Shown: positions 27,153 to 36,400, counted from the first letter of the stretch. The stretch is 64,000 nt of DNA from an uncultured Cohaesibacter sp. (GCF_963682185.1 NZ_OY821667.1:2740501-2804500); one strand, 5' to 3'. A program made the numbers and translations. Notes: generated by a model not told the origin, from the letters alone.

Positions 27153-28580
27153 ATGGAACAACGGAAAATTGGCATCATTGGGTTGGGCGTTATGGGGCAG
27201 AACCTGGCTTTGAATATCGCGGAAAAGGGGTTTGGGGTTTCGGCCTTCGATCCTTGGGAAAAGGCCCGTACGGCTTTCGGCGCTTCGCTGGAGAAAGAAA
27301 CCGAAGCCGAGCTGTCATCGCGTATCGTGGTTGCTGAGTCGCTGGACAGCTTTTTGAACGGTTTACCTTCCCCGAGGGTGATTTTGTTGATGGTCAAAGC
27401 TGGGGAGCCGGTTGATGAGTTGATCAGGCAGTTGAAATCGACTCTGGTCAGTGGCGACGTTGTCATTGACGGGGGTAACTCCCACTATGAAGATACGGTC
27501 CGCAGGCAGGTTGAACTCCAGAAAATGGGAGCGCACTATATCGGCCTTGGAGTGTCTGGTGGCTACGAAGGGGCACGCCATGGCCCGTCCATGATGGCTG
27601 GCGGCGATCCTGCGGCTTATGCCCTCATGAAGCCGGTTTTCGAGAGCATTGCAGCCAGCTTTGACGGTGTCTCCTGTTGCGCACATGTAGGATTGGGCGG
27701 TGCAGGGCATTTTGTCAAAATGGTGCACAATGGTATCGAATATGCCATCATGCAAATTGTGGCCGAGGCCTACATGGTGATGCGCGATGTGTATCATCTG
27801 GATACCACATGGTGTAGCAGAGTCTTTGCCGATTGGAATGAAGGCCCGTTTAGCTCTTACCTGATGGAAATCGCCAGCACGGTTTTGAAGCAGCCAGATG
27901 ATTTGAATAAGAGTGGCAGTCTGGTTGAGGCAATTCTGGATGTTGCCGAGCAAAAGGGCACCGGGCGTTGGAGCGTTGAGGCTGCGCTCAAATATGGCAT
28001 GCCGGCAACAACCATAAGTGAGGCGGTCTTTGCACGGGCCATGGCCTCTCAAAAAAGTCAGCGCGTCAAGGCGTCAAAAATCCTGCCCGGGCCTGATAGC
28101 AAAACTGCAGTTGTAGAAAGCATGTCTCTCAAGGCATTGCGAGATGCTGTCTATGCTTCTGTTATTGTGGCTTATGCCCAAGGGTTTGCCCTGATACGGG
28201 AAGCGACAGAACAGGAAGAATGGGGTGTTCGGTTGTCCGAAGTTGCCAAGGTCTGGCGCAGTGGTTGCATTGTGCGATCCAAGTTGCTTGATACGATTGT
28301 TACGACCTTCGAGGCCGAGCCGGATTTGATAAACCTGCTTCTTTCCGATTTCTTTGTTGGGCTGCTCGCAGACTATCAGGAAAACTGGCGTAAAAACTCA
28401 CGGCTCTGCGCAGAACATGCCGTCGCAACGCCGGTCATGTCGGCTGCGTTGACCTATTATGACGGATACCGGACAGAACGCTCATCTGCCAATTTGCTGC
28501 AGGGGTTGCGCGATTGTTTTGGCGCGCACACCTATCGTCGAACTGACTGTGACGGGATATTCCATACAGAATGGAAATAG
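27153..28580 (+). CDS. gnd: 6-phosphogluconate dehydrogenase, decarboxylating
   Basis: A 475-residue dimeric-type enzyme (long form) converting 6-phosphogluconate to ribulose 5-phosphate and CO2. The NADP motif GLGVMGQNLALNIAEKG is at residues 10-26; the substrate motif GVSGGYEGARHGPSMMAGG (127-145) and the catalytic KMVHNGIEYAIMQ segment (near 183-195) are intact. ATG at 27153 follows TGGAGAAG and lies beyond the operator. It completes the idonate to pentose phosphate route. Confidence 0.96.
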   Translation: MEQRKIGIIGLGVMGQNLALNIAEKGFGVSAFDPWEKARTAFGASLEKETEAELSSRIVVAESLDSFLNGLPSPRVILLMVKAGEPVDELIRQLKSTLVSGDVVIDGGNSHYEDTVRRQVELQKMGAHYIGLGVSGGYEGARHGPSMMAGGDPAAYALMKPVFESIAASFDGVSCCAHVGLGGAGHFVKMVHNGIEYAIMQIVAEAYMVMRDVYHLDTTWCSRVFADWNEGPFSSYLMEIASTVLKQPDDLNKSGSLVEAILDVAEQKGTGRWSVEAALKYGMPATTISEAVFARAMASQKSQRVKASKILPGPDSKTAVVESMSLKALRDAVYASVIVAYAQGFALIREATEQEEWGVRLSEVAKVWRSGCIVRSKLLDTIVTTFEAEPDLINLLLSDFFVGLLADYQENWRKNSRLCAEHAVATPVMSAALTYYDGYRTERSSANLLQGLRDCFGAHTYRRTDCDGIFHTEWK

Positions 28581-28631
28581 TCTTCGTCTTGCTCTGAAAA
28601 GTGCAAACTGTAAGGTAAAGCAAAGTGACAC

Positions 28632-28657
28632 GGCGCCGCCTCGGTGAAGGCGGCGCC
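28632..28657 (+). terminator. GC-rich hairpin after gnd
   Basis: GGCGCCGCC and GGCGGCGCC form a perfect 9-bp stem around TCGGTGAA, 51 bp after gnd. There is no T-run, so it may act as a mRNA-stabilising or factor-dependent terminator. Confidence 0.5.
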
Positions 28658-28771
28658 ATGCTATTTCGCGCAGCTACCCTAAAATTACTTGATTAGAAGC
28701 TGTCCTGAAGAATATTGATATCTTCAAACGACCAATTGAAAAGCGACCTCATGAACAGAACGAGCGCCTGA

Positions 28772-29821
28772 ATGAAGCAACCCACCCCGATTCCAAAAGT
28801 GACGATGCGGGATGTGGCCGCTGCTGCCGGTTGCTCGACCATGACTGTGTCACGCGCTTTGCAAAAAGATGGCCGTGTCAGCGAGAAAACGCGGAAAAAA
28901 ATTCTCAAGACTGTTAAGGAGCTTGGCTATGTGCCAGACATGACTGCGGGGAGTTTGTCTTCGCAGCGATCTGGTTTCATTGCCCTTCTGCTTCCCTCCC
29001 TGAATAACCAGCATTTGGCAGAAATGGTGCATGCCTTGACTGACGAGTTGGGCAAGGAAGATCTGCAGTTGCTGATAGGGCATACGGACTATCTTTCCAG
29101 CAAGGAAGAGACCCTGATTGAAATGATGATGAGACGCCGCCCCGAGGCTCTTGTCATCTGCTATGACGGGCATACAGATCAAGCGATGAAGCTCCTCAAG
29201 ACGGTGGCTGTTCCGGTGATCGAGTTGTGGGAGGATCCTGAAAATCCCATACAGCACACGGTAGGCTTTTCGAATTTCAAGGCTGCCTACGACATGACCG
29301 AAGCGCTCGTGCAAAGAGGCTATAGGAAGATTGGCTTTCTGGGCGAGGCGATGGATGCCGGAACCCGTGCGGGAGCCCGTCGAAGAGGCTATCAGGCGGC
29401 GATGAAAAAGGCCGGGCTGGATGACAATCGAGTTATTCAACATGATATCATGCCAATCAGTATGGAAGGCGCCAAGCAGGCTACAGAAGTTTTGCTGGAT
29501 CAGTATCCCGAAATTGATTGTATCTTTTGTGTTTCAGATCCTGCGGCTTTTGGCGCGCTCAGCTTGCTGCAAGAAAGGGGCATCGCTGTACCCGGCGATA
29601 TAGGCCTTTGTGGTTTTGGCAATTTTGAGATTTCTCGCTTCACGCACCCCCCCATTAGCACGGTCGGGGTTGATGCTGCCATGGTTGGTAAAAAAGCTGC
29701 CGAGCTTATCTTGCGCCTGCGCAATGGCAATGACGCAGAGCAGGGAACGCAAGACCTGTCGGAGCATCTTCGTCTAAGGCCGGAATTGATGTTCCGCCGC
29801 TCGGTTAAGAATTCTGCTTGA
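28772..29821 (+). CDS. LacI-family gluconate/idonate regulator (GntR/IdnR type)
   Basis: A 349-residue repressor. The helix-turn-helix (VTMRDVAAAAGCSTMTVSRAL, about residues 10-30) and hinge are standard; the periplasmic-binding-like core follows from about residue 65 and resembles GntR/IdnR, whose effector is gluconate, 5-ketogluconate or 6-phosphogluconate. It sits next to gnd, and the two palindromes at 25918 and 27091 fit its expected operator. RBS is weak. Confidence 0.9.
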   Translation: MKQPTPIPKVTMRDVAAAAGCSTMTVSRALQKDGRVSEKTRKKILKTVKELGYVPDMTAGSLSSQRSGFIALLLPSLNNQHLAEMVHALTDELGKEDLQLLIGHTDYLSSKEETLIEMMMRRRPEALVICYDGHTDQAMKLLKTVAVPVIELWEDPENPIQHTVGFSNFKAAYDMTEALVQRGYRKIGFLGEAMDAGTRAGARRRGYQAAMKKAGLDDNRVIQHDIMPISMEGAKQATEVLLDQYPEIDCIFCVSDPAAFGALSLLQERGIAVPGDIGLCGFGNFEISRFTHPPISTVGVDAAMVGKKAAELILRLRNGNDAEQGTQDLSEHLRLRPELMFRRSVKNSA

Positions 29822-29879
29822 GGCTCTCGTTGGGAGACCCGTGCGGTTGCTATTAAGCGCCCGCACGAGAGGATCAAGG

Positions 29880-30647
29880 TCAGACCAGCATTTTAGACAG
29901 CGGCGTGAGTTCATGGCCTTCATGGGCGATGAGAGTGCGGATGTTTCGCGCCAGCGTAACGGATCCGGGGGTGTCGCCATGAACAAGAATAGTGTGGATG
30001 GGCGTTGAAAGCCTTTTGCCATTGATACTGGTAATGGAGCCGTCGTTGAGAAACTGCCTTACGCGCTCCGTGACCGCTTCAGGTTCCTTGATCACCGCAC
30101 CAGGCAAGCCCCGTTTGACGAGAATCCCATTGTCGTCATAGGCACGGTCTGCAAGAAACACATTGGCTGTCTTGAAGCCTTTCTTTTCTGCGGCTTTGGA
30201 GAATTCGGTATTCGCCAGGCAAAGAAGGATAAGATTTTTATCGAAGGAATAGACGGCATTGACCAGCATTTCAGCCAGTTCCCTGTCGACAAACGCCATA
30301 TTGCCCAACGCGCCATGAAAATTCATGTGCGTCATCTTGTGGCCTGCTGCGGTGGCAATGCCATAGAGTGCGCCCAACTGATAAATGACATGCTTTTCCA
30401 ACTCGGCAAGGTCCATATGCATTGGGTGACGTCCAAAGCCCAACCGATCCGGAAAGCCCACATGAGCACCGATGTCGGCTTTGCTTGCCTTTGCGGCCCG
30501 GACCGTCTGATCCATGATAACGGCATCGCCGGCATGGTAACCACAAGCGATGTTGGCTGAGGTGACAATCTTGAGCAAAGCCTTGTCATCTCCAAGCTTG
30601 TAGGGGCCAAACCCTTCTCCAAGGTCCGAGTTCAAATCGATCTTCAT
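29880..30647 (-). CDS. pxpA: 5-oxoprolinase subunit PxpA (LamB/YcsF family)
   Basis: A 255-residue protein of the LamB/YcsF family, the A subunit of the bacterial ATP-dependent 5-oxoprolinase that opens pyroglutamate to glutamate. Family motifs are clear: DLNSDLGEGFGPY at residues 4-16, ANIACGYHAGD near 32-42, and GAHVGFPDRLGFGRH near 60-74. It is the last gene of the operon, 63 bp after the atypical biotinyl-domain gene. Confidence 0.95.
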   Translation of the reverse strand: MKIDLNSDLGEGFGPYKLGDDKALLKIVTSANIACGYHAGDAVIMDQTVRAAKASKADIGAHVGFPDRLGFGRHPMHMDLAELEKHVIYQLGALYGIATAAGHKMTHMNFHGALGNMAFVDRELAEMLVNAVYSFDKNLILLCLANTEFSKAAEKKGFKTANVFLADRAYDDNGILVKRGLPGAVIKEPEAVTERVRQFLNDGSITSINGKRLSTPIHTILVHGDTPGSVTLARNIRTLIAHEGHELTPLSKMLV

Positions 30648-30710
30648 CGGAATATCCTTTATTTTTTCGCAGTGGGGTGGCTCAAGGGCCTGTGTGGCCA
30701 GGAAGCACGC

Positions 30711-31139
30711 CTAAATCTTTTTCACGATTGATATCAAAGCCGTTCCATAACCGACCCGCATGTTTGGCTCGGCAAGAAGGTGCGAGATCACGCCATTACA
30801 GGGAGAAACGAGAGGCGCCAGCAAAGGCCCACTGAGCAAATAGCCAATGGGGTCGCCCTTGCGCACGCTCTGGCCAACCTTGATGTCTGAGTTGGGGCGG
30901 CAGGGATGATGCGGTAGAAACTGGGCTGCCAGTGGAGCCACGACTTCTATAATGTTGTGTGCTTCCGCTAAGCCTTGGGGAGCATTTCTGCTAGCCTCAG
31001 CCTCCTGAGTGAGGACGACCCGAACATGTACATTTCCTTCATGAAGGTTCAACTCATGCACATGCGCGTCTTTTGCAAGCGCAATGATTTTCCGGATATC
31101 ATCCTCAGAAATGGCCTTAGCAGAAACAGGTTTTGTCAT
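30711..31139 (-). CDS. BCCP-like biotinyl-domain protein lacking the biotinylated lysine
   Basis: A 142-residue protein with the layout of acetyl-CoA carboxylase carrier proteins: an N-terminal helix region, a linker, and a biotinyl/lipoyl beta-barrel from about residue 70 (GQSVRKGDPIGYLL and later GVISHLLAEPNMRVGYGTALISI). Where the family has EAMKLM the sequence reads LSGPLLAPL, so no modifiable lysine is present. ATGA overlap with pxpC. A second, normal BCCP is encoded at the head of the operon, so this copy may be structural or regulatory. Confidence 0.8.
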   Translation of the reverse strand: MTKPVSAKAISEDDIRKIIALAKDAHVHELNLHEGNVHVRVVLTQEAEASRNAPQGLAEAHNIIEVVAPLAAQFLPHHPCRPNSDIKVGQSVRKGDPIGYLLSGPLLAPLVSPCNGVISHLLAEPNMRVGYGTALISIVKKI

Positions 31140-32137
31140 TTCAACAGGTCCCGGTAGGCTTTAGAGAGCGCACGCACCTTATCTATGAATTTATCCATTT
31201 CCCTATAGGCCGCCAGAGCCTCTTCGTAGGAGGTCTTTTGGAAGCAGATCTGATTGCCGATGCGAGTCTGGGCAAGGCGCCACATGTCTGCATCGATGAC
31301 GGTTCCGATTTTGGGATAGCCACCAGATGTTTGGGAATCTGCAGTCTGGATGATTGGTGACCCTCCAGAGGGAATCTGAATGACACCGGGTACGATGCCA
31401 TGCGAGCGCATTTCCAGTTTTTCGGTCATCGCGAGGTTGGGACCTGCCAATCTATAACCTGCTCTGCTGCTTTGCGGTGTAATTTGCCACGGTGCCGTAA
31501 CAAGAGCATCCAGAGATGCCTTATCAAAATAGTCATGCTCGGCAGCGGGAAGATAGCGTAGCATTGTTATTGCCTCATTCGTGCCTGCAGAGGCATGCGA
31601 AGGTTGCGGCAGGGCAAGGGCCGGAGCGATGGCTCCGAACCCACCCGGCGCAATAGGCGGGAACGGGTCTGCTTCCGGCAGAGACTTGATCACATCGCCA
31701 TTTTGCAGCATGCGTCCGTTGAGGCCGCCAAATGCGCAGCGCAGGTAAGTGCTGCGAGATCCCAGGACTTCAGGAACGTCAATGCCACCAGCCAGATGGA
31801 CATAGGCGAAGGAGCCGGAGTTGAGTTTGCTCAGGGAAAGGGTCTGTCCCTTTTCCGCATGAAAGGCCCAATTGGGATTAATTTGTTTGCCGTCCAGCTC
31901 GATGGCGCAATCTGCGCCGGTAACAGCGATGTTGACACTCGAGAGGATCTCGAACTTGATCGGAAAAAGAGTTACTTCGATCGCCGCAGCTGTTTTGGCA
32001 TTCCCCAGAAGCGCATTCCCCATCTGAAGGGCAAGACGATCCATTGCGCCGCCAATACTGACACCATGGCGGTAATTTTCATCGCGCCCGAGATCCTGAA
32101 TGGTCGACAATCCAATGGTATAGAAAATTTTGATCAT
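31136..32137 (-). CDS. pxpC: 5-oxoprolinase subunit PxpC (KipA / carboxyltransferase-like)
   Basis: A 333-residue member of the biotin-dependent carboxyltransferase-like family (AHS2/KipA), the C subunit of 5-oxoprolinase. The N-terminal GLSTIQDLGRDENYRHGVS segment (residues 8-26) and the GGAMDRLALQMGNALLGN segment are family hallmarks, as is SGGYPKIGTVIDAD near 270-283. Overlaps pxpB and the carrier-like gene by 4 bp each. Confidence 0.95.
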   Translation of the reverse strand: MIKIFYTIGLSTIQDLGRDENYRHGVSIGGAMDRLALQMGNALLGNAKTAAAIEVTLFPIKFEILSSVNIAVTGADCAIELDGKQINPNWAFHAEKGQTLSLSKLNSGSFAYVHLAGGIDVPEVLGSRSTYLRCAFGGLNGRMLQNGDVIKSLPEADPFPPIAPGGFGAIAPALALPQPSHASAGTNEAITMLRYLPAAEHDYFDKASLDALVTAPWQITPQSSRAGYRLAGPNLAMTEKLEMRSHGIVPGVIQIPSGGSPIIQTADSQTSGGYPKIGTVIDADMWRLAQTRIGNQICFQKTSYEEALAAYREMDKFIDKVRALSKAYRDLLK

Positions 32138-32820
32138 GGGATGATCCTTTCAACTCTGAAACGGACGGTGTCACCGGGGGATAGAAGGGTCGGACTTTCC
32201 TTGCGAGGGAAGAAAAATTCCACATCTGTGTGCCCCAGAGTATGCCAGCCACTGGCACCGGGAGATGCGGATACAGCGGTTTGCATGCCGCCGATAGAAA
32301 CGGATCCGGCAGGAATGCTCAGCACGGGCACTTCGCGCCGGGGAACCCAGATGCGTTCGTCTGTGATGCCCAGATAACCCAACCCCGGATGGGCGCCCAG
32401 TGCAAAAACTGAATAGTCGCGGTTTGCATGCACGGCTACCAGCTCATCGACGGACATATTGGTCAACTTGGCCGCGTCATGAAGATGCGGTCCAAGCTCT
32501 CCGCCATAGATGACGGGGATTTCGATGAGCTTACCTTCGATTTTCCAATCTGTGGCTTTTTCCCAGGCTGCGATCAGGCGGTTCCGGATTTCGGAGGGGT
32601 CTTCGCATGGGGACCTGAAGGTGAGCATCAGGTTCGTCATGCCCGGAATGGCTTCCTTGATATTGTCCCAGCCCTGAACTTCGTTGGCCAGTGCCCAAAT
32701 GCGCTTTTGAGTGGGGAGCTCGAAGGCCCCTGGCGCCTCAAACAGCATAGCGGTGGTGCCCAGGAGGCTGATGTTGGCTTGGTCTTTCGACTTGCTGAAA
32801 GCAGAGAAGCGTATGCTCAT
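32134..32820 (-). CDS. pxpB: 5-oxoprolinase subunit PxpB (KipI)
   Basis: A 228-residue AHS1/KipI-family protein, the B subunit of 5-oxoprolinase. The conserved GGELGPHLHDAAKLTNMS region (about residues 116-133) and GAHPGLGYLG (about 152-161) are visible, as is the C-terminal PRKESPTLLSPGDTVRF. In Bacillus the KipI/KipA pair also touches a sporulation kinase; here the operon clearly points to oxoprolinase. Four-base overlaps on both sides. Confidence 0.95.
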   Translation of the reverse strand: MSIRFSAFSKSKDQANISLLGTTAMLFEAPGAFELPTQKRIWALANEVQGWDNIKEAIPGMTNLMLTFRSPCEDPSEIRNRLIAAWEKATDWKIEGKLIEIPVIYGGELGPHLHDAAKLTNMSVDELVAVHANRDYSVFALGAHPGLGYLGITDERIWVPRREVPVLSIPAGSVSIGGMQTAVSASPGASGWHTLGHTDVEFFFPRKESPTLLSPGDTVRFRVERIIP

Positions 32821-34163
32821 GTTTCAATTGACCTGTTCTGGATAAAGTGAATGTCCACAGCGCCTCTTTGAACCGCAGGATCTTTCACCAGGGCCAAAAG
32901 AAGCGGAAGATTGGTTTTCACGCCTTCAATCGTGATCTCGCCAAGGGCCATTTCCATCCGGGCAAGGGCCTGGTCTCGGTCAGACCCGTAGGTGATGACT
33001 TTTGCGATGAGGGAATCGTAATAGGGAGGCACGGTGTGGCCGGTGTGAATATGGGTATCTATGCGCAGCCAGTTGTAATCCGGGATTTGCCATAGAGAAA
33101 TTGTCCCGGGACAGGGCGCAAATGTTTCCGGATCCTCGGCGTTCAAGCGGCACTCGATGGCATGCCCTTGCACTGGATCCTTTTTCTGTTTGAGCCGCAG
33201 GGTCTCGCCTTGCGCCACACGGATTTGCTCCTTAACCAGGTCAAGGCCCGAGGTTAGCTCGGTGACGGGATGTTCGACCTGAAGGCGCGTGTTCATTTCA
33301 ACAAAGAAAAAGCCGCCATCCTCATAAAGGAATTCGAACGTTCCAACACCTCTGTAGCCGATGCGCTGGCAGGCCGCGACGCACAGATTACCTATCTCAG
33401 CGATCTGGCTGCGGGCGATATCCACGGCGGGCGATTCTTCGATCACCTTCTGGTTCCTGCGCTGCAAGGAACAGTCCCTGTCGCCGACCCAGAAGGCGTT
33501 GCCATGGCTATCGCACAACACCTGAATCTCCACATGCCTTGGCTTTTGCAGGTAGCGCTCCATGTAAAGGGCCGGATTACCAAACGCGCTGCGTGCTTCT
33601 TCTCGGGTCACCGTAATCGCTGCGTCCAGAGCGTTTGGATCAGTCACAACGCGCATGCCTCGTCCCCCGCCTCCGGACACCGCCTTGACCATGACCGGAT
33701 AACCAATTTCTGCAGCCATGGAGCGAATTTGGCCCGGATCTTCCGGCAATCTGCCCTCAGAACCCGGAATGCACGGAATACCGGCTTCGATCATGGATTG
33801 TTTTGCCTTGATCTTGTCACCCATCGTGCTGATGGCGCTCGGTGAGGGGCCGATGAAAACAAATCCCGCCTCTTCCACTTGTCGTGCAAAGTCCGCACTT
33901 TCCGACAGAAAACCGTATCCCGGATGGATGGCATCTGCTTTGCAGCTCTCTGCGGCGAAGAGCAACGCAGGGATATTGAGATAGCTTTTCGCGGCCGAGG
34001 CCGGGCCAATGCTAATTGCTTCATCCGCCATCTTTACATAGGCCGCGTCAGCATCTGCAGTGGAGTGCACAACAGCGGCGGAAATTCCCATCGATTGACA
34101 GGCCTTGATGATGCGAACCGCGATTTCACCTCTGTTTGCAATGAGTATGCGCTTGAACATCAT
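32817..34163 (-). CDS. accC: Biotin carboxylase
   Basis: A 448-residue ATP-grasp biotin carboxylase. N-terminal ILIANRGEIAVRII (residues 5-18), HPGYGFLSE near 79-87, the glycine-rich KAVSGGGGRGMRVV lid near 160-173, and the catalytic EMNTRLQVEHPVTE near 286-299 are intact. It overlaps accB and pxpB by 4 bp each. A household accBC is normally elsewhere, so this pair is likely dedicated to the oxoprolinase operon; whether it carboxylates acetyl-CoA or another substrate is open. Confidence 0.95.
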   Translation of the reverse strand: MMFKRILIANRGEIAVRIIKACQSMGISAAVVHSTADADAAYVKMADEAISIGPASAAKSYLNIPALLFAAESCKADAIHPGYGFLSESADFARQVEEAGFVFIGPSPSAISTMGDKIKAKQSMIEAGIPCIPGSEGRLPEDPGQIRSMAAEIGYPVMVKAVSGGGGRGMRVVTDPNALDAAITVTREEARSAFGNPALYMERYLQKPRHVEIQVLCDSHGNAFWVGDRDCSLQRRNQKVIEESPAVDIARSQIAEIGNLCVAACQRIGYRGVGTFEFLYEDGGFFFVEMNTRLQVEHPVTELTSGLDLVKEQIRVAQGETLRLKQKKDPVQGHAIECRLNAEDPETFAPCPGTISLWQIPDYNWLRIDTHIHTGHTVPPYYDSLIAKVITYGSDRDQALARMEMALGEITIEGVKTNLPLLLALVKDPAVQRGAVDIHFIQNRSIET

Positions 34164-34612
34164 TCCGGCCTCAGAGCGAAAAGAGGTTGATTTGCAACGA
34201 TATCGGCTTCGTCTTGAACAAGAATTTGGGTGATCGTGCCGTCATGAGGGGCGACTATTGGATGGAGCAGTTTCATCGACTCAACCATGCCAAGCGTATC
34301 GCCTTCAGAGACTTGTGCTGAAAGCTCAACAAAAGCAGGCGCGTCAGGCGAGGCGGTGGCATGAAAAAGGCCATACAAGGGAGACTGGATGACTATATCG
34401 GATTCCGAATGCGCATGGAGGGGAAAGCGTTCGGTATCCGGGTCATGATGGAGGTCAACTGAAGCTGATTTTGATGAGCTTTCGACAGGTGCATCTGCCG
34501 TTCGGTCCATGGTGATTTTCAGGCGGAAATCATCCTGGTTTACCTCTAGCTCGGCGACGCGCGGGTCTGACGCCACGTCAATCAGGCATTTCAGTCGATC
34601 CAGATTAATCAT
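34160..34612 (-). CDS. accB: Biotin carboxyl carrier protein
   Basis: A 150-residue BCCP. An N-terminal helical part and a long flexible linker (about residues 35-70) precede the biotinyl domain, with the biotin-accepting lysine in ESMKLLHP near residue 112. It is the partner of the AccC encoded next, overlapping as ATGA. It contrasts with the lysine-less homologue at the other end of the operon. Confidence 0.95.
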   Translation of the reverse strand: MINLDRLKCLIDVASDPRVAELEVNQDDFRLKITMDRTADAPVESSSKSASVDLHHDPDTERFPLHAHSESDIVIQSPLYGLFHATASPDAPAFVELSAQVSEGDTLGMVESMKLLHPIVAPHDGTITQILVQDEADIVANQPLFALRPE

Positions 34613-34648
34613 CAGTCTTCTTTCTCGTATGGCCTTTTTCGGGGAGGA

Positions 34649-35323
34649 TTAGCTTTCGAACTCGCAGCCTTTGCCGAGGGCTCTTTTGTCCATTCCCACT
34701 GCCTCCAGAAGATTTACACCTTCTTTGAGGTCTTTCATCAATTTGGCTTCGGCGTCATCTCTTTCGCGAGATTCCTTTGCTACCCACTTGGCATCTGCCG
34801 GACGCACAACAACGAGCCCGTCGTCGTCGCCAACGATGATGTCACCCGGGTTGATGATTTCTCCGCCGAAAGATACAGGACGGTTTACATAGCCGAGGGT
34901 TTCCTTGACAGTGCCTTTGATGCACAGGCCAGGGCTGAAAACAGAGAAGCCATTGTTGTTGAGGGCTGGCCCGTCGCGCACACCGCTGTCCGTTACGAGA
35001 CCTGCGATACCGCGAGCCTGACACCATGTGCCCAGTACCTCGCCGAAGCAGCCTTGTTCGCTGGAACCGTCAGTTGCAAATACCAACACATCCCCTGGTT
35101 TCGCGATGCTGATCGCAAGCTGGAGCATCATGTTGTCGCCTGGGTGGGATTTGATGGTAATAGCCGGACCGCAAACGGTCATGCCATTGTAGATCGGTTT
35201 GATCTTTGAGGACAAAGCACCCTTGCGCCCCTGAGCTTCATGCAAAGTTGCGGGAGTGAACTGAGAAATTGCCTCAATGTCTGCGGCATCAGGGCGTTTG
35301 ATATTCTTAATCACATGGACCAT
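34649..35323 (-). CDS. RraA-family aldolase/decarboxylase (HMG/CHA aldolase type)
   Basis: A 224-residue protein of the RraA/dimethylmenaquinone-methyltransferase-like family. The metal and substrate motif is visible in GEVLGTWCQARGIAGLVTDSGVRD, split over about residues 95-118. Members are class II aldolases that cleave 4-hydroxy-4-methyl-2-oxoglutarate or 4-carboxy-4-hydroxy-2-oxoadipate, also decarboxylating oxaloacetate; shorter relatives inhibit RNase E. The start at 35323 follows GGAAAGGACG. It is the first gene of the pxp operon, so a 2-oxo-acid substrate is plausible. Confidence 0.85.
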   Translation of the reverse strand: MVHVIKNIKRPDAADIEAISQFTPATLHEAQGRKGALSSKIKPIYNGMTVCGPAITIKSHPGDNMMLQLAISIAKPGDVLVFATDGSSEQGCFGEVLGTWCQARGIAGLVTDSGVRDGPALNNNGFSVFSPGLCIKGTVKETLGYVNRPVSFGGEIINPGDIIVGDDDGLVVVRPADAKWVAKESRERDDAEAKLMKDLKEGVNLLEAVGMDKRALGKGCEFES

Positions 35324-35428
35324 TTGGACGTCCTTTCCTTTTAGAAATCTTGCGGAAAGGGTAGGTCCAAACATCACCCCACGACCAACATTAATAGAAA
35401 ATGGGGTGATCAATTCGCCTTATGGAAG

Positions 35429-36367
35429 CTATTGGGGAGGGCGTACTCCCGGCCATTGATTGGAGGCGATCAGCTCGCGAACTAGTTTGAACAGGATGTC
35501 GTGAACAGCCATGGCCGGCTCAGAGAGGGGAATGGAATCCGACACGCAAATCGAAATGGAAGCCTCGATTTTTGGCTCTTTGAGCGGCAGCAGGATCAGC
35601 TGTTTGAAGTCGGACATGCGACTGGCGGCTGACCAAGGCAGAATGGTTGATCCCATGCCTTCTGAAATCGCCATGCCTAGTGTTTCCATGGATTCGATTT
35701 CGGCAACAATGTTGGGTGTTACCTGTACCTTCTCGAAGGCGTTATCAACGAGAGCACGCAACAGATGGATCTTGCTAGGCAGCAAGAGAGGGATATTTTC
35801 AATCGACTTGAACGAGATCTCCGTTGCGCCGTCTTTGGCATTCAGGAGCGAACGATGTGAGATCAGGAACAGCTCTTCTACGGCCACCTGCTGAAAATTG
35901 ACGCCCCTCATCATGCCCGGATCGTAGATGAGGGCAAGATCCATGCGCCCATTCATGACCAATTCACTGAAGATGCTGCCAAAGTTATCATTGATGTGCA
36001 GTGTAATCTCGGGATACTTGCGCTTCACTTCCTTGAGCAGAGACAGGGAAAGCGTTGATGTCGTGCTGTAGGGAGCCAGACCGACAGAAACGCTACCAGA
36101 AATAATCTTGGCCGCAGCGCAAACATCAGCGCTCATGAAATCCATCTGCTTCAAGATGATTTGTGCATGCCGATAAAGGGCATTTCCGGCTTCGGTTGGG
36201 GTCACTCCATGCCGGCTACGGATAACAAGTTGCTGTTTGAAATGCGCTTCAAGGCCTATCAAATGCTGGCTGAGTGCGGGCTGAGCAATGTTCAGAGCAT
36301 CGGCCGCGCGAGTCAGGCTGCCTTTGTCGATAATCTTGATGAAATAGCTCAACCTTTTGGTGTCCAT
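35429..36367 (-). CDS. LysR-family regulator (Nac-like)
   Basis: A 312-residue LysR protein: winged helix at residues 1-60 (LSYFIKIIDKGSLTRAADAL, AQPALSQHLIGLE) and a two-lobed effector domain. The sequence resembles the Nac/nitrogen-assimilation branch. It lies between the pxp operon and the divergent SDR-TRAP operon, so it probably controls one or both. Confidence 0.92.
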   Translation of the reverse strand: MDTKRLSYFIKIIDKGSLTRAADALNIAQPALSQHLIGLEAHFKQQLVIRSRHGVTPTEAGNALYRHAQIILKQMDFMSADVCAAAKIISGSVSVGLAPYSTTSTLSLSLLKEVKRKYPEITLHINDNFGSIFSELVMNGRMDLALIYDPGMMRGVNFQQVAVEELFLISHRSLLNAKDGATEISFKSIENIPLLLPSKIHLLRALVDNAFEKVQVTPNIVAEIESMETLGMAISEGMGSTILPWSAASRMSDFKQLILLPLKEPKIEASISICVSDSIPLSEPAMAVHDILFKLVRELIASNQWPGVRPPQ

Positions 36368-36385
36368 TGATTACCTTTCTGGCGG

Positions 36386-36400
36386 TGTATGCAACTTACA
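36386..36400. promoter_or_regulatory. LysR-type T-N11-A box
   Basis: TGTATGCAACTTACA is a 15-bp interrupted dyad (TGTA...TACA) fitting the LysR T-N11-A rule, 19 bp upstream of the lysR start and about 190 bp from the divergent SDR gene. It is a candidate binding site. Confidence 0.45.

Noticed and set aside
32502-32514. CTCTCCGCCA inside pxpB, similar to the tRNA-Ser core
   Set aside because: Ten bases only and inside conserved coding sequence; no repeat extends from it.
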